From: an uncultured Desulfobulbaceae bacterium
GTDB lineage: Bacteria > Desulfobacterota > Desulfobulbia > Desulfobulbales > BM004
Reading direction: 5' to 3'
Assembly (NCBI GenBank): GCA_947258675.1
Contig: CAMYJP010000009.1
Coordinates: 1 to 60,232, forward strand
DNA: 60,232 nt
Shown here: positions 33,615 to 41,988 of the stretch, in pieces
Layout: each line of letters opens with the position of its first letter
Numbering within the stretch: the first letter of the stretch is position 1
Made by a program: the position numbers and the translations under genes
The notes under the pieces: model-generated
Database searches by the model: none
Told to the model about the DNA's origin: nothing
The model's input: the letters and a program-made list of their open reading frames with translations, nothing else

Positions 33615-34712
33615 ATGGGCGGTTTAAGTCTGTCGAAAATCAAAATTCCACAAATCAATTTACCCTTTGCAAGGAAGGACGAACTCTCCTTAGGCCTTGA
33701 TATCGGATCTCATGCTGTCAAAATATGTCAGATGATTAGGACCGATAAAGGATATCAGACGCTCAGCTTGGGAAGTGCTATGCTGCCAGCTGGATCTGTG
33801 GAGGACGGATCTCTTCAGGAACCGGAGGCAGTCAAGAAGGAAATTTCTTCTTTAATAAGCAATCTCAATATCAAGCAGAAAAAGGTGGCAATATCAATAT
33901 CGGGTTATTCTGTGATTGTTAAAAAAATTAATCTGGCTGTAATGGAAGAAGATGCACTGGATGATTATATCCAGGCGGAAGTAGGGCAATATATTCCGTT
34001 TGATATCGACGATGTTTATCTCGATTATCATGACCTTAAAACAAATACTGAAGGCTATGATCGGACTGATGTTATGCTGGTTGCTGCCAAAAAGGAAGTT
34101 GTTGATGGCTATCTCGCTATGCTGGAATCCATTGGGCTTCAAGCAGTAGTTGTCGATGTTGACGGTTTTGCCTTGGAGAATGCCTATGAGGCCAATTTCG
34201 TCCTGGATGAAAATGTAGCGCTGGTAGATATTGGCGCAACGAAAATGAGTATTAATATAATTTCAAAAGGAGTGTCGGTTCTAGCCCGTGATGTTGTTGT
34301 TGGTAGCCGGCAGTTGACAGACCAGATTCAGGATCAATTCAGCGTGTCTGCTGAGGAAGCTGAGAAGATTAAAACTGGTGCTATCCAGGCAGATGATAAG
34401 CAAAAGGATTTAGAAGAAATCTTTGTCGGAACCTGCACTCAATGGGCACTTGAAATCAAAAAGGCCATTGACCTTTATTATACCAACAATCCGGAAGAAC
34501 CTTTGGTAAAGCTTGTTTTAAGCGGTGGCGGAGCTCGTGTGGCTGGTCTTGTTCATTTCTTGAGCGAAGAAACGGGCATCCCAACGGAGCTCTTTAATCC
34601 TTTTGCAGAGATAAGTATAGATTCCAATAAAATTGACATGGAATACGTAAAATATATTGCTCCCGAAATGGCAATTGCAACCGGTCTGGCTACCAGACCT
34701 TCGGAGCTGTGA
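33615..34712 (+). CDS. pilM: Type IV pilus assembly protein PilM
   Basis: Actin-like ATPase on the inner face of the cytoplasmic membrane that links PilN to the pilus motor. Features: GLDIGSHAVKICQM (phosphate-1-like), SISGYSVIVKKINL, the GEVGQYIPFDIDDVYLDYH-like block, and ALVDIGATKMSINII (phosphate-2). C-terminal LSGGGARVAGLVHFL. 365 residues. First gene of a plus-strand operon that runs to the lipoprotein at 41056. pilN follows 7 bp later. Confidence 0.93.
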   Translation: MGGLSLSKIKIPQINLPFARKDELSLGLDIGSHAVKICQMIRTDKGYQTLSLGSAMLPAGSVEDGSLQEPEAVKKEISSLISNLNIKQKKVAISISGYSVIVKKINLAVMEEDALDDYIQAEVGQYIPFDIDDVYLDYHDLKTNTEGYDRTDVMLVAAKKEVVDGYLAMLESIGLQAVVVDVDGFALENAYEANFVLDENVALVDIGATKMSINIISKGVSVLARDVVVGSRQLTDQIQDQFSVSAEEAEKIKTGAIQADDKQKDLEEIFVGTCTQWALEIKKAIDLYYTNNPEEPLVKLVLSGGGARVAGLVHFLSEETGIPTELFNPFAEISIDSNKIDMEYVKYIAPEMAIATGLATRPSEL

Positions 34713-34719
34713 GTTTCAA

Positions 34720-35292
34720 ATGGTCAGAATTAATTTATTACCAGTTAAGCAAATTAAAAAAGTTCTGAAAGCCCGTAATGAGCTTATTAGATATTTCTTT
34801 GGTCTTTTATTACTGTTTGTTTTAATTGGCATAGTAGCGTTCTTACAAATCTTCATAGTTGATAATTTGAATGCCACTATTAAAGACCTTGAAATAGAAA
34901 AAAGTTCCTATCAATCTACCATCAGGGAAATCGAAAAACTGAAAAAAGATAAGGCAAAGCTGGATACGAAGCTTGCGATGATTAAAAAACTTAAAAAGGG
35001 GTCCCATATCACCGTTAGGGTTCTTGATGAAATCGCTAATATTACTCCATCTAACCGCCTCTGGCTAAATTCCCTAGTTCAATCACCAAATTCATTGCAG
35101 CTCAGTGGAGTTGCCCTTGATAATGCAACAATCGCTCAGTTTATGCAGAGACTGAAAACATCAAAATATTTTGTATCTGCTGAACTCGCCAATTCATCGC
35201 TTATGGTGGTGGAAGGCAGGAAGCTGAAATCTTTTTCCTTAAGTTGTGGGATGATATCAACCGAGACTGAAGAAGAGACAGAAACTAAGTAA
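34720..35292 (+). CDS. pilN: Type IV pilus assembly protein PilN
   Basis: Inner-membrane protein whose short cytoplasmic N-terminus MVRINLLPVKQIKK binds PilM. One TM (FFGLLLLFVLIGIVAFLQIFIV), a coiled coil (IEKLKKDKAKLDTK), and a ferredoxin-like periplasmic domain (LWLNSLVQSPNSLQLSG). 190 residues from ATG 34720, which restores the invariant INLLP at residues 4-8; the longer frame runs back into pilM. Pairs with PilO. Confidence 0.93.
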   Translation: MVRINLLPVKQIKKVLKARNELIRYFFGLLLLFVLIGIVAFLQIFIVDNLNATIKDLEIEKSSYQSTIREIEKLKKDKAKLDTKLAMIKKLKKGSHITVRVLDEIANITPSNRLWLNSLVQSPNSLQLSGVALDNATIAQFMQRLKTSKYFVSAELANSSLMVVEGRKLKSFSLSCGMISTETEEETETK

Positions 35293-35322
35293 TTTCAGAG
35301 AATAATTAAGAGTCATATCTAG

Positions 35323-35961
35323 ATGGATACACAACAAGACAAGATAAAGGCAAAGATTGATAATTTTCTTGAAACGAAGATTGTTCCTCTTGAGCCAAAA
35401 TATAAATTGGCTATTTGGATTGTATCAATTCTTTTACCTGTAATTGCCTTTGTTTTTTTGATTTACATGCCGAAAGCCGATGAAATAAAGGCTCTGGAGA
35501 AGAGAAAGGTCTCACTCTCTAGAGAGATTGGTGAAGCGAAGGCTCGAGCCAACGAGCTGGATAAGCACAAAGCGGAGATGGTGGAAACACAAGAGAAATT
35601 TCAAGAAGCTTCGGTTTTACTACCTCAAAAAAAGGAAATCCCTTCTTTGCTTACTAATATTTCCAGTCTAGGAACAAATGCTGGTCTTGACTTTGTTTCG
35701 TTTCAACCTAAGGGTGAGGTCCCCCAAGAATTTTACGCAGAAATTCCTGTAGATATCTCAGTGCGTGGACCATACCACAACTTGGGGAATTTTCTTTTTC
35801 AGGTAAGCAAGCTTGACCGGATTGTTTCTGTAACAAATATATCCATGGGCTCGCCAGCGATGGATAAGCAGGAAATGCTTTTAAATGCCAGGTTTACTCT
35901 GGTGACATATAGGTTTCTTGATACTAACATAGCTAAAGATGATGCCAGTAAGAAAAAATAA
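35323..35961 (+). CDS. pilO: Type IV pilus assembly protein PilO
   Basis: 212 residues: cytoplasmic start, one TM (LAIWIVSILLPVIAFVFLIY), coiled coil (EIGEAKARANELDKHKAEM) and a periplasmic ferredoxin-like domain with PQKKEIPSLLTNISSLGTNAG. Partner of PilN in the inner-membrane alignment complex. 30 bp after pilN, overlaps pilP by 23 bp. Confidence 0.92.
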   Translation: MDTQQDKIKAKIDNFLETKIVPLEPKYKLAIWIVSILLPVIAFVFLIYMPKADEIKALEKRKVSLSREIGEAKARANELDKHKAEMVETQEKFQEASVLLPQKKEIPSLLTNISSLGTNAGLDFVSFQPKGEVPQEFYAEIPVDISVRGPYHNLGNFLFQVSKLDRIVSVTNISMGSPAMDKQEMLLNARFTLVTYRFLDTNIAKDDASKKK

Positions 35962-36493
35962 TACGAATATATCCTGGTTATTACGCCATTTTTTCATGCT
36001 TGGAGCGTTTACTTGCATGGTTATCGGATCTGGTTTATTCGATATGTCTGCGATTCTTTATGCAGAAGAAGGGCAAAGCCAGAAGACGGCCAAGGTTTCG
36101 GACTCTATGTTGAAAGATTTGCTTGAGGACGATGGTTTTGTTTATAAACGTGAGGGACGTACTGATCCCTTTGTGCCGTTTATTAAGTCAGCGGTCAATG
36201 TTGTCAAAGCCGAAGAAGAAGAGGAAGAGTTGACCGGAATGCGGAAATATGAACCGGGACAGCTGAATCTTGTTGGTATTATCTTTCGGGGAGATCAAAG
36301 TATGGCAATGGTTCAAGACTCTGTAGGTAAAGGTTATATCATAAGGAAAGGAACAAAAATTGGCAGAGTTGGTGAAGTGGCGAAAATTGTTTCTAACCGA
36401 GTGATTATTGATAATACACTGTATACCAGAGGCGGAGATAAGCGGATTACTTCAGTTGAGATGTTGCTAAAACAAGAGGGGGATGAGAAATAA
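35939..36493 (+). CDS. pilP: Type IV pilus assembly lipoprotein-type protein PilP
   Basis: 184 residues; the TM/signal segment is FFMLGAFTCMVIGSGLFDM, and the periplasmic domain YKREGRTDPFVPF, KYEPGQLNLVGIIFRGDQSMAMVQDSVGKGYIIRKGTKIGR-type beta sandwich is the PilP family core (split here across about residues 75-150). A Cys in the hydrophobic stretch might be lipidated but the lipobox is not clear. It contacts PilNO and the secretin. Its stop overlaps the next start (TAATG). Confidence 0.9.
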   Translation: MMPVRKNNTNISWLLRHFFMLGAFTCMVIGSGLFDMSAILYAEEGQSQKTAKVSDSMLKDLLEDDGFVYKREGRTDPFVPFIKSAVNVVKAEEEEEELTGMRKYEPGQLNLVGIIFRGDQSMAMVQDSVGKGYIIRKGTKIGRVGEVAKIVSNRVIIDNTLYTRGGDKRITSVEMLLKQEGDEK

Positions 36494-38394
36494 TGACCCT
36501 GACGAGATGTATACGAACAATAGCACTTTGGATTGCGGTGCTGTTAATTGGTTCTATGGTTGTTGTTAATGCGGAAGATAAAATTACCGAAAACGATGCC
36601 AGCGCTTTACGAACAGTGCCTAATAGTATCACAGCAATCAAGATTGATCGGTCAGGTGACGATTTTGCACTGAGAGTCCAGTGTTCAGAACTTCCCACCT
36701 ATACCATGTACGAACTCTATGATCCCTTGAGGATAATTTTAGATATTGCTGATGCTTCGCTGCAGGAATCTGTGCATCTACCATTGGATCTCAATGAAGG
36801 GCCTATTTCCTTGATTCAGGGGAAGGTCCTTGAAGATAAAGAACCAATAATCGTGCGAATTGAGATGCTTATGGCCGAGCACAGAAGTTATTCTGTGGAG
36901 AAGGAAGAAAATGAGATTGTTATTACCTTCCCGAAGGAAGCAACCTCGGTATTGGATATAGAGGTAAAACAAGATCAAACCGAGACCAAAGTATTTATTC
37001 GTACGAACGGTACGATTAGCGAATATGAGAAAGAAGAACTAGCTAGTGATGCACAATATCCCGATAGAATGTATTTAGATATCAAAAATGTCTCTTTTGT
37101 AAAGCCAATTTATGAGAAGAAGATTGGTACTGCATTAAAGAAAATTCGGGCGGCTCGTCAAACGGATGGGATCAGGATTGTTTTTGATTCCGGACTGCCA
37201 ACACTGTTTTCCTACAAAGTTCTTTCATCAACAGACGGTCTGGAGGTCGTTATTGAGGAGCCCGCTGCTCAAGCATTCAATCAGTCGAAAAGAGAAGCGA
37301 TACAGGATCATGAAGCAGATGATCCTGGCAAACAACAGGAATCTTCTGAGGCTGCTGAAACCACTGATGAAATCTCAAAATCTGGCAAATCAGACACGGC
37401 ACAAGAAGAGTCAGCAAAGAACGGTGGCTCTGCAATGGAAGACAGTTTCTCCTTTGCCGGTTATAACAACCAGCGAATAACAGTGGATTTTTACAAGATC
37501 GATCTGCATAACGTATTTAGACTTTTTGGTGAAGTAAGTGGCAAAAATATGATCATAGCAGAGGGTGTTGGAGGAAATCTAACCCTGTCACTCAACAATG
37601 TTCCCTGGGATTTTGCTCTTGATATCATAATGAACCTCAAGGACTTACAAAAAGAAGAGAGATTCAACACCATCATTATTTCCCCTAAGAGTAAGGAATT
37701 TAAATGGCCAGAGCGTAAGCTTGATAACCTTGCTGTTCGGACTGAAGGAGCGGTAACAACTGGAGATTCGCTATCAGTTCAAAAGAAGATAGAAACACCC
37801 AAAGAAATAATCGATGCCAGACAGTTATTAATGAGTGGCAAATCCGCTGAAAAGAAAGGTAACTACATCGAGGCGTTGAAACATTATGAAGGAGCCTATG
37901 AAAAATGGCCTGAAAACAGCCAGCTTGCCAGCAGAATGGCCTCCCTCTATCTGGTTCATATGGGTATGAATGCAAAGGCTATTCATTATGCAAAAAAGGC
38001 GTTGAAAAACGACAACAGCGATCGTTCTGCTGCATTGTATGCTGCTATTGGGTTGGCAAATATGAAAAAACAAAAAGCTGCTCAAGAATATTTTGAGCTG
38101 GCTGTGAGTGATGGTGAGGATGGCTCCAAACCGGCTCAGGAAGCATTGATAAGCTATGCGGTCTTTAATGAAGGGCAAAAAAATTATGTAGCTGCTTTAT
38201 TGCTTCTTGCCCGTCATGAAAAACTTTATGGAGACAGCCTGGATACGATGGTGGCAAAGGCCAGGATTTACGATAAAGAGGGAAATGAAAACAAAGCGTT
38301 AACCGAATACAGGGCTATTCTGCATTCGGGGTATGATTTACCGCCTGATTTGAGTCGATTTATTAAAGGCAGGCTTTCGGCAGAGAAGAATTAG
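36493..38394 (+). CDS. PilQ N-terminal-like protein: AMIN-AMIN-STN with C-terminal TPRs
   Basis: 633 residues, exported by an N-terminal signal (IALWIAVLLIGSMVVVNA). Two AMIN beta domains (about residues 40-120 and 150-260; peptidoglycan-binding in PilQ), an acidic linker (280-320), an STN/secretin-N block (about 325-400; VDFYKIDLHNVFRLFGEVSG, GGNLTLSLNNVPWDFALDII), then TPR-type repeats (about 430-620; YIEALKHYEGAYEKWPENSQ). There is no secretin pore domain. The next gene supplies one. Starts on the last base of the pilP stop. Confidence 0.82.
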   Translation: MTLTRCIRTIALWIAVLLIGSMVVVNAEDKITENDASALRTVPNSITAIKIDRSGDDFALRVQCSELPTYTMYELYDPLRIILDIADASLQESVHLPLDLNEGPISLIQGKVLEDKEPIIVRIEMLMAEHRSYSVEKEENEIVITFPKEATSVLDIEVKQDQTETKVFIRTNGTISEYEKEELASDAQYPDRMYLDIKNVSFVKPIYEKKIGTALKKIRAARQTDGIRIVFDSGLPTLFSYKVLSSTDGLEVVIEEPAAQAFNQSKREAIQDHEADDPGKQQESSEAAETTDEISKSGKSDTAQEESAKNGGSAMEDSFSFAGYNNQRITVDFYKIDLHNVFRLFGEVSGKNMIIAEGVGGNLTLSLNNVPWDFALDIIMNLKDLQKEERFNTIIISPKSKEFKWPERKLDNLAVRTEGAVTTGDSLSVQKKIETPKEIIDARQLLMSGKSAEKKGNYIEALKHYEGAYEKWPENSQLASRMASLYLVHMGMNAKAIHYAKKALKNDNSDRSAALYAAIGLANMKKQKAAQEYFELAVSDGEDGSKPAQEALISYAVFNEGQKNYVAALLLLARHEKLYGDSLDTMVAKARIYDKEGNENKALTEYRAILHSGYDLPPDLSRFIKGRLSAEKN

Positions 38395-38518
38395 GCAAAA
38401 AATAATACAGGATAGGCTGTGGGTTGTGAAATATAAACAGTTGAGATTGAGTCGCTTGCTATATCAATTGTTTTAAGCAACCCTTACAATTTGGATACTT
38501 TGCGGATAGGTTGAATGT

Positions 38519-40204
38519 ATGAATTACAAGCAGACGATTTATAAAGAGATGGTGCCAGGATTCAGTTCTGTGTTTTGGGCAAGACGGATGTTTCTTGGCG
38601 GTTGCATGACAGCATTGTTGATAGCGCTGTTTGCTTGTGCTCCCATGAACTCTCAACCACCGATCCAGGAATCGGTTCAAATGGAACCTGAGGATATTCC
38701 TGAAATGGTGACCGGGGAACCTAGAGAGGCCAAGCGTGGTGGAGCTTCGGCTTCCGGCATGGAGGCAGATGGCAATCTCCCGGTACGATTCCAGCAGCCC
38801 TCCTATTTTATTAAACAGATGGGATCAACAGTTGATGATAACGATAACTTAGTGCCGGTAGGAGCGGATATATCTACTACAACCGGCCCGGTGCCGCTCA
38901 GTGATATAATAAAAAGACTTGCCGCCTTAAAAAATATGAATGTCAGTTGGGCCAGTGATGTGAATCAGTACATTATGACTGATGTTGATATACGGGCCGA
39001 TGATGATTTTTTTCAGGCCATCGACAATCTTCTGCGACAGGTCGATTATTATCATGAAGTTGAAGGCAATACCATTATTGTAAAATTCAAAGAGACGAGG
39101 AAGTTTCATATAGCCATGCCGCCTCGGTTGACAAGTATTGCCAGCAGTAACAACACAAGCAATAGCACCAGCACAGCACTCAGTGATGGAGCAAAAGCGA
39201 ATCCCTGGGATGATATAAGAGTAAATCTAGATCAGATCTTGGATATTTGGTCGGAAACTCCGGTGGCAACCTCGGCCCCTGAAGAAGGACCGGTGGTAGC
39301 TGATTCAGCTGAATCAGAAACTTCTGAAACAGCAGCAAGAGCACCGGTTCGTCCTGAAAGGCCAAGCGGAAAAGGATACTATACTATCAATGAACCGATT
39401 GGCCTGATTACTGTTACCGCTCCTCAGCAGTTGCTGAGGAAAATCAGTGAATATATTGAGAGCATAAAATTTGAAGTATACCGTCAGATTTCCATAGAAG
39501 CAAAAATTGTTGAAGTTGAGTTGAGTGAAAATGCAACTACAGGTATTAACTGGTCAGATTTATTGAGCGCCAAGGATATCACGTTCTCCTTGTTTGACGG
39601 TACTGGTGTCATTAAACCTAGAAATAATACTTCGTTTATAGATCAGATCTCGATCGATGCTACCTTTGATTTGGTTCTTGATGCAATGGCAACAGTAGGA
39701 ACCACCAGGGTATTATCCAATCCGAAGATAAGCGTGATGAACGGCCAGCCTGCCGTAATTTATGCCGGAGATAATATTACGTATATTGACAAGGTGACAA
39801 CAACGGTTGATGAAGGCGTTGTCTCTACAAGCGTAACAACCGCCCAGGCAACTTCAGGGGTTCGTTTGGAAGTTTTTCCAACTATTATTAATGAGGAAGA
39901 GATTATCCTCAGCCTGACCCCGATGATATCAGGGCTGCAAGGGGACACCATTCAATATGTTTCTTTTGGTGACAATACGGTCGGTATCCCGGTCATTAAA
40001 GAACGGACCATGAATTCCATCGTGCGGGTCAGGGATGGCCAGATGCTGGTAATTGGCGGGATGATCATCAGAAGTGACCTTGATAATGATAATAAAGTAC
40101 AGTTATTGGGAGATTTGCCCGTAATCAACGGTCTTTTCAAATCTAACCAAAAAATATATACAAACAAAGAGGTTGTTGTACTTCTGCGTCCTAGGATAAT
40201 TTAG
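38519..40204 (+). CDS. Type IV pilus/MshL-type secretin lipoprotein
   Basis: 561 residues. The lipobox LIALFAC puts Cys40 as the lipidated residue; the N-terminus before it is unusually long. STN-like region (VPLSDIIKRLAALKNMNVSW, about residues 130-190), an acidic/Ala-Pro linker, then the secretin core: ISIEAKIVEVELSENATTGI, TTRVLSNPKISVMNGQPAVI, SGVRLEVFPTI, VRVRDGQMLVIGGMIIRSDL and VVVLLRPRII at the end. Forms the outer-membrane pilus channel. Closest in style to MshL, the secretin of MSHA pili, not to PilQ with its own AMIN domains. Confidence 0.88.
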   Translation: MNYKQTIYKEMVPGFSSVFWARRMFLGGCMTALLIALFACAPMNSQPPIQESVQMEPEDIPEMVTGEPREAKRGGASASGMEADGNLPVRFQQPSYFIKQMGSTVDDNDNLVPVGADISTTTGPVPLSDIIKRLAALKNMNVSWASDVNQYIMTDVDIRADDDFFQAIDNLLRQVDYYHEVEGNTIIVKFKETRKFHIAMPPRLTSIASSNNTSNSTSTALSDGAKANPWDDIRVNLDQILDIWSETPVATSAPEEGPVVADSAESETSETAARAPVRPERPSGKGYYTINEPIGLITVTAPQQLLRKISEYIESIKFEVYRQISIEAKIVEVELSENATTGINWSDLLSAKDITFSLFDGTGVIKPRNNTSFIDQISIDATFDLVLDAMATVGTTRVLSNPKISVMNGQPAVIYAGDNITYIDKVTTTVDEGVVSTSVTTAQATSGVRLEVFPTIINEEEIILSLTPMISGLQGDTIQYVSFGDNTVGIPVIKERTMNSIVRVRDGQMLVIGGMIIRSDLDNDNKVQLLGDLPVINGLFKSNQKIYTNKEVVVLLRPRII

Positions 40205-40252
40205 GATAAAGGTATAGCATTGCTGAGTGAAATCTGAAGGAGCACTTTAATC

Positions 40253-41056
40253 ATGGCTGTTATCAGAAGAATATTTTCTTTCCTATTCGTTGCAATTCTT
40301 GCCACCGGCTGTGGACAAGTTGTCAAGGAAACTCTCCATGTCCCGCCGTCTTCTCCTACCAGTGTCGACTGCCCGAAGAAAATAGTAGTCCTGCCATTTG
40401 CTGATTATTTTTATGCAGATGATATGAGAGCAGGACTTAAAAGAAATTCCATGGTCATGGAGTTTATGGTTGATCGGCTGACGGAAAAGGGGGTTCAGGT
40501 TCCGGTCCAGGAGGATGTGCTCCAGTACTTGGTTGATAATGAAATTATAGAGTTGCTTCCGCCTGATGATCAGAGAGGTGGTCGGAGTAATGTACAAAGT
40601 ATCGTTGATGAACTCAGCAATGAATGGTCTGATACCATGAAGGAAATGCTGAAAAAATATATTGCCTCCGAAAATAGTTCATCAGATAAAACGGCACAAG
40701 TTAATGAAGACTTTTTTGAAGCTCCGGGCATATATGCTTTGGATAAAAAGAATGTGCGGGAAATCGGCAGCCGGTTTCAGGCCGATTATCTAGTGAGAGG
40801 CCGGATTATTGAGTGGTCCTATTATACAAAGGATAGAACAAAATTTTCGCCCTTTAACTCCTCCCAAGCGGTTGTGCAGCTGAGAGTCTGGGTTCAGAAT
40901 ACAGCAACAGGCGAAGTTGTCTGGACTAATCGATCAGAGGTAAAGGTTTCGCCTCAGTACTACTCCTCTGAAAAAGAGTCAGCACTTTTTAATATGGCAT
41001 TAAGCAAAGCCGCCACTTCTCTTATCAATGATTTCTGGAGTAAAGCAAACAGTTAG
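40253..41056 (+). CDS. CsgG-like periplasmic/outer-membrane lipoprotein
   Basis: 267 residues; lipobox LATGC (Cys20). KIVVLPFADYFYADDMRAGL begins a CsgG/TolB-N-type alpha-beta domain, and DYLVRGRIIEWSYYTKDRTK with VWVQNTATGEVVWTNRSEV gives its second half. An acidic, Ser-rich insertion (SDTMKEMLKKYIASENSSSD) lies between. Last gene of the pilus operon. It could be a secretin pilotin/assembly factor or an envelope stress lipoprotein; homology alone does not say which. Confidence 0.75.
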   Translation: MAVIRRIFSFLFVAILATGCGQVVKETLHVPPSSPTSVDCPKKIVVLPFADYFYADDMRAGLKRNSMVMEFMVDRLTEKGVQVPVQEDVLQYLVDNEIIELLPPDDQRGGRSNVQSIVDELSNEWSDTMKEMLKKYIASENSSSDKTAQVNEDFFEAPGIYALDKKNVREIGSRFQADYLVRGRIIEWSYYTKDRTKFSPFNSSQAVVQLRVWVQNTATGEVVWTNRSEVKVSPQYYSSEKESALFNMALSKAATSLINDFWSKANS

Positions 41057-41082
41057 AAATTCCTATAACAAGAAATATTTTT

Positions 41083-41124
41083 AAAGGCCGTAATACCTCA
41101 TGCAAAAGGGGCTTTACGGCCTTT
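41083..41124 (+). terminator. Terminator of the pilus operon
   Basis: AAAGGCCGTAA (41083-41093) pairs with TTTACGGCCTTT (41113-41124), a long stem with a ~19-nt loop; the T tract after it is short. It closes the 33.6-41.1 kb transcript. Confidence 0.8.
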
Positions 41125-41308
41125 CTGGTTTTAATGCAGTATAGCCTATATCTTACTTCTTAACGCAACACTCTAACTTATTATGCACCTGGAATGTCTT
41201 TGGGTTTATCAAAAGGTGGTGAAATACATTTGTTCTCCATATGACATTCTTTTTGGGCTTTAAGCAAATAATGCTCTTGTCTTTATTCTAAAAGGACTCA
41301 AGAACAGC

Positions 41309-41797
41309 CTAATTTTGTTTTTCTTTCTCTGCATTTTCTTTATTTTTTTTGCTGTTTTCATACAGGGCAAGAAAATTAACCGGTTCCATGAGAAAGGGAA
41401 TAAATCCTCCATCTACCGATGCCTGGCTTATAACCTGCCTGGTAAAAGGAAAGAGCATTGTAGGACATTCCACAGCCAGCACCATTGGTAGGTGCTGTTC
41501 TGGAATGTTTTGCAATTGAAAGGCTCCAGCATGTTCTATTTCAGCTATAAAAAGTGTTTTTTCACTCTTATTATCAGAAATTTTAGTTGTAATTGCCAGT
41601 GAGACTTCCCAGTGGTTCTCATCAAGTTTCTTGTTCTTAATCCCTAGGTTAAGATCAACCTTGGGCTCTGCTTCTTTACTGAAAAAGACGTCGGGTGCAT
41701 TTGGGTTCTCAAAAGACAAGTCCTTTACGTAAAGTTTCTGTAATCTGAAAATAGGGGTTTGGGGAGTAGTTGATTCTGTAGCGTTTTGATCGGTCAT
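41309..41797 (-). CDS. secB: Protein-export chaperone SecB
   Basis: Keeps preproteins unfolded for SecA. 162 residues from ATG 41797 (MTDQNATES), chosen because AAGGAA is ~8 nt upstream; the frame extends 20 codons further without homology. The fold is visible in FRLQKLYVKDLSFENPNAPDVF, EVSLAITTKISDNKSEKTLF, AGAFQLQNIP, and MLFPFTRQVISQASVDGGFIP with PVNFLALY. The tail is charged (KKNKENAEKEKQN). Convergent with the pilus operon. Confidence 0.92.
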   Translation of the reverse strand: MTDQNATESTTPQTPIFRLQKLYVKDLSFENPNAPDVFFSKEAEPKVDLNLGIKNKKLDENHWEVSLAITTKISDNKSEKTLFIAEIEHAGAFQLQNIPEQHLPMVLAVECPTMLFPFTRQVISQASVDGGFIPFLMEPVNFLALYENSKKNKENAEKEKQN

Positions 41798-41988
41798 GTT
41801 AAGTTTCCTTTTTGAATTTGTGAGGTTATTTAAAGATAAAAACCACAATGAGCGCAATGAAGTAATCTGTCTGATTGGAAAATTCCAGTTATAATGAAAA
41901 CTTTCTGCCGTGGGAAGTAAATAGTTTGTACAAACTAAATTGTTCTATAATTTAAATTGGAAACTTTTATGGCAGAAATATGCTTTAA

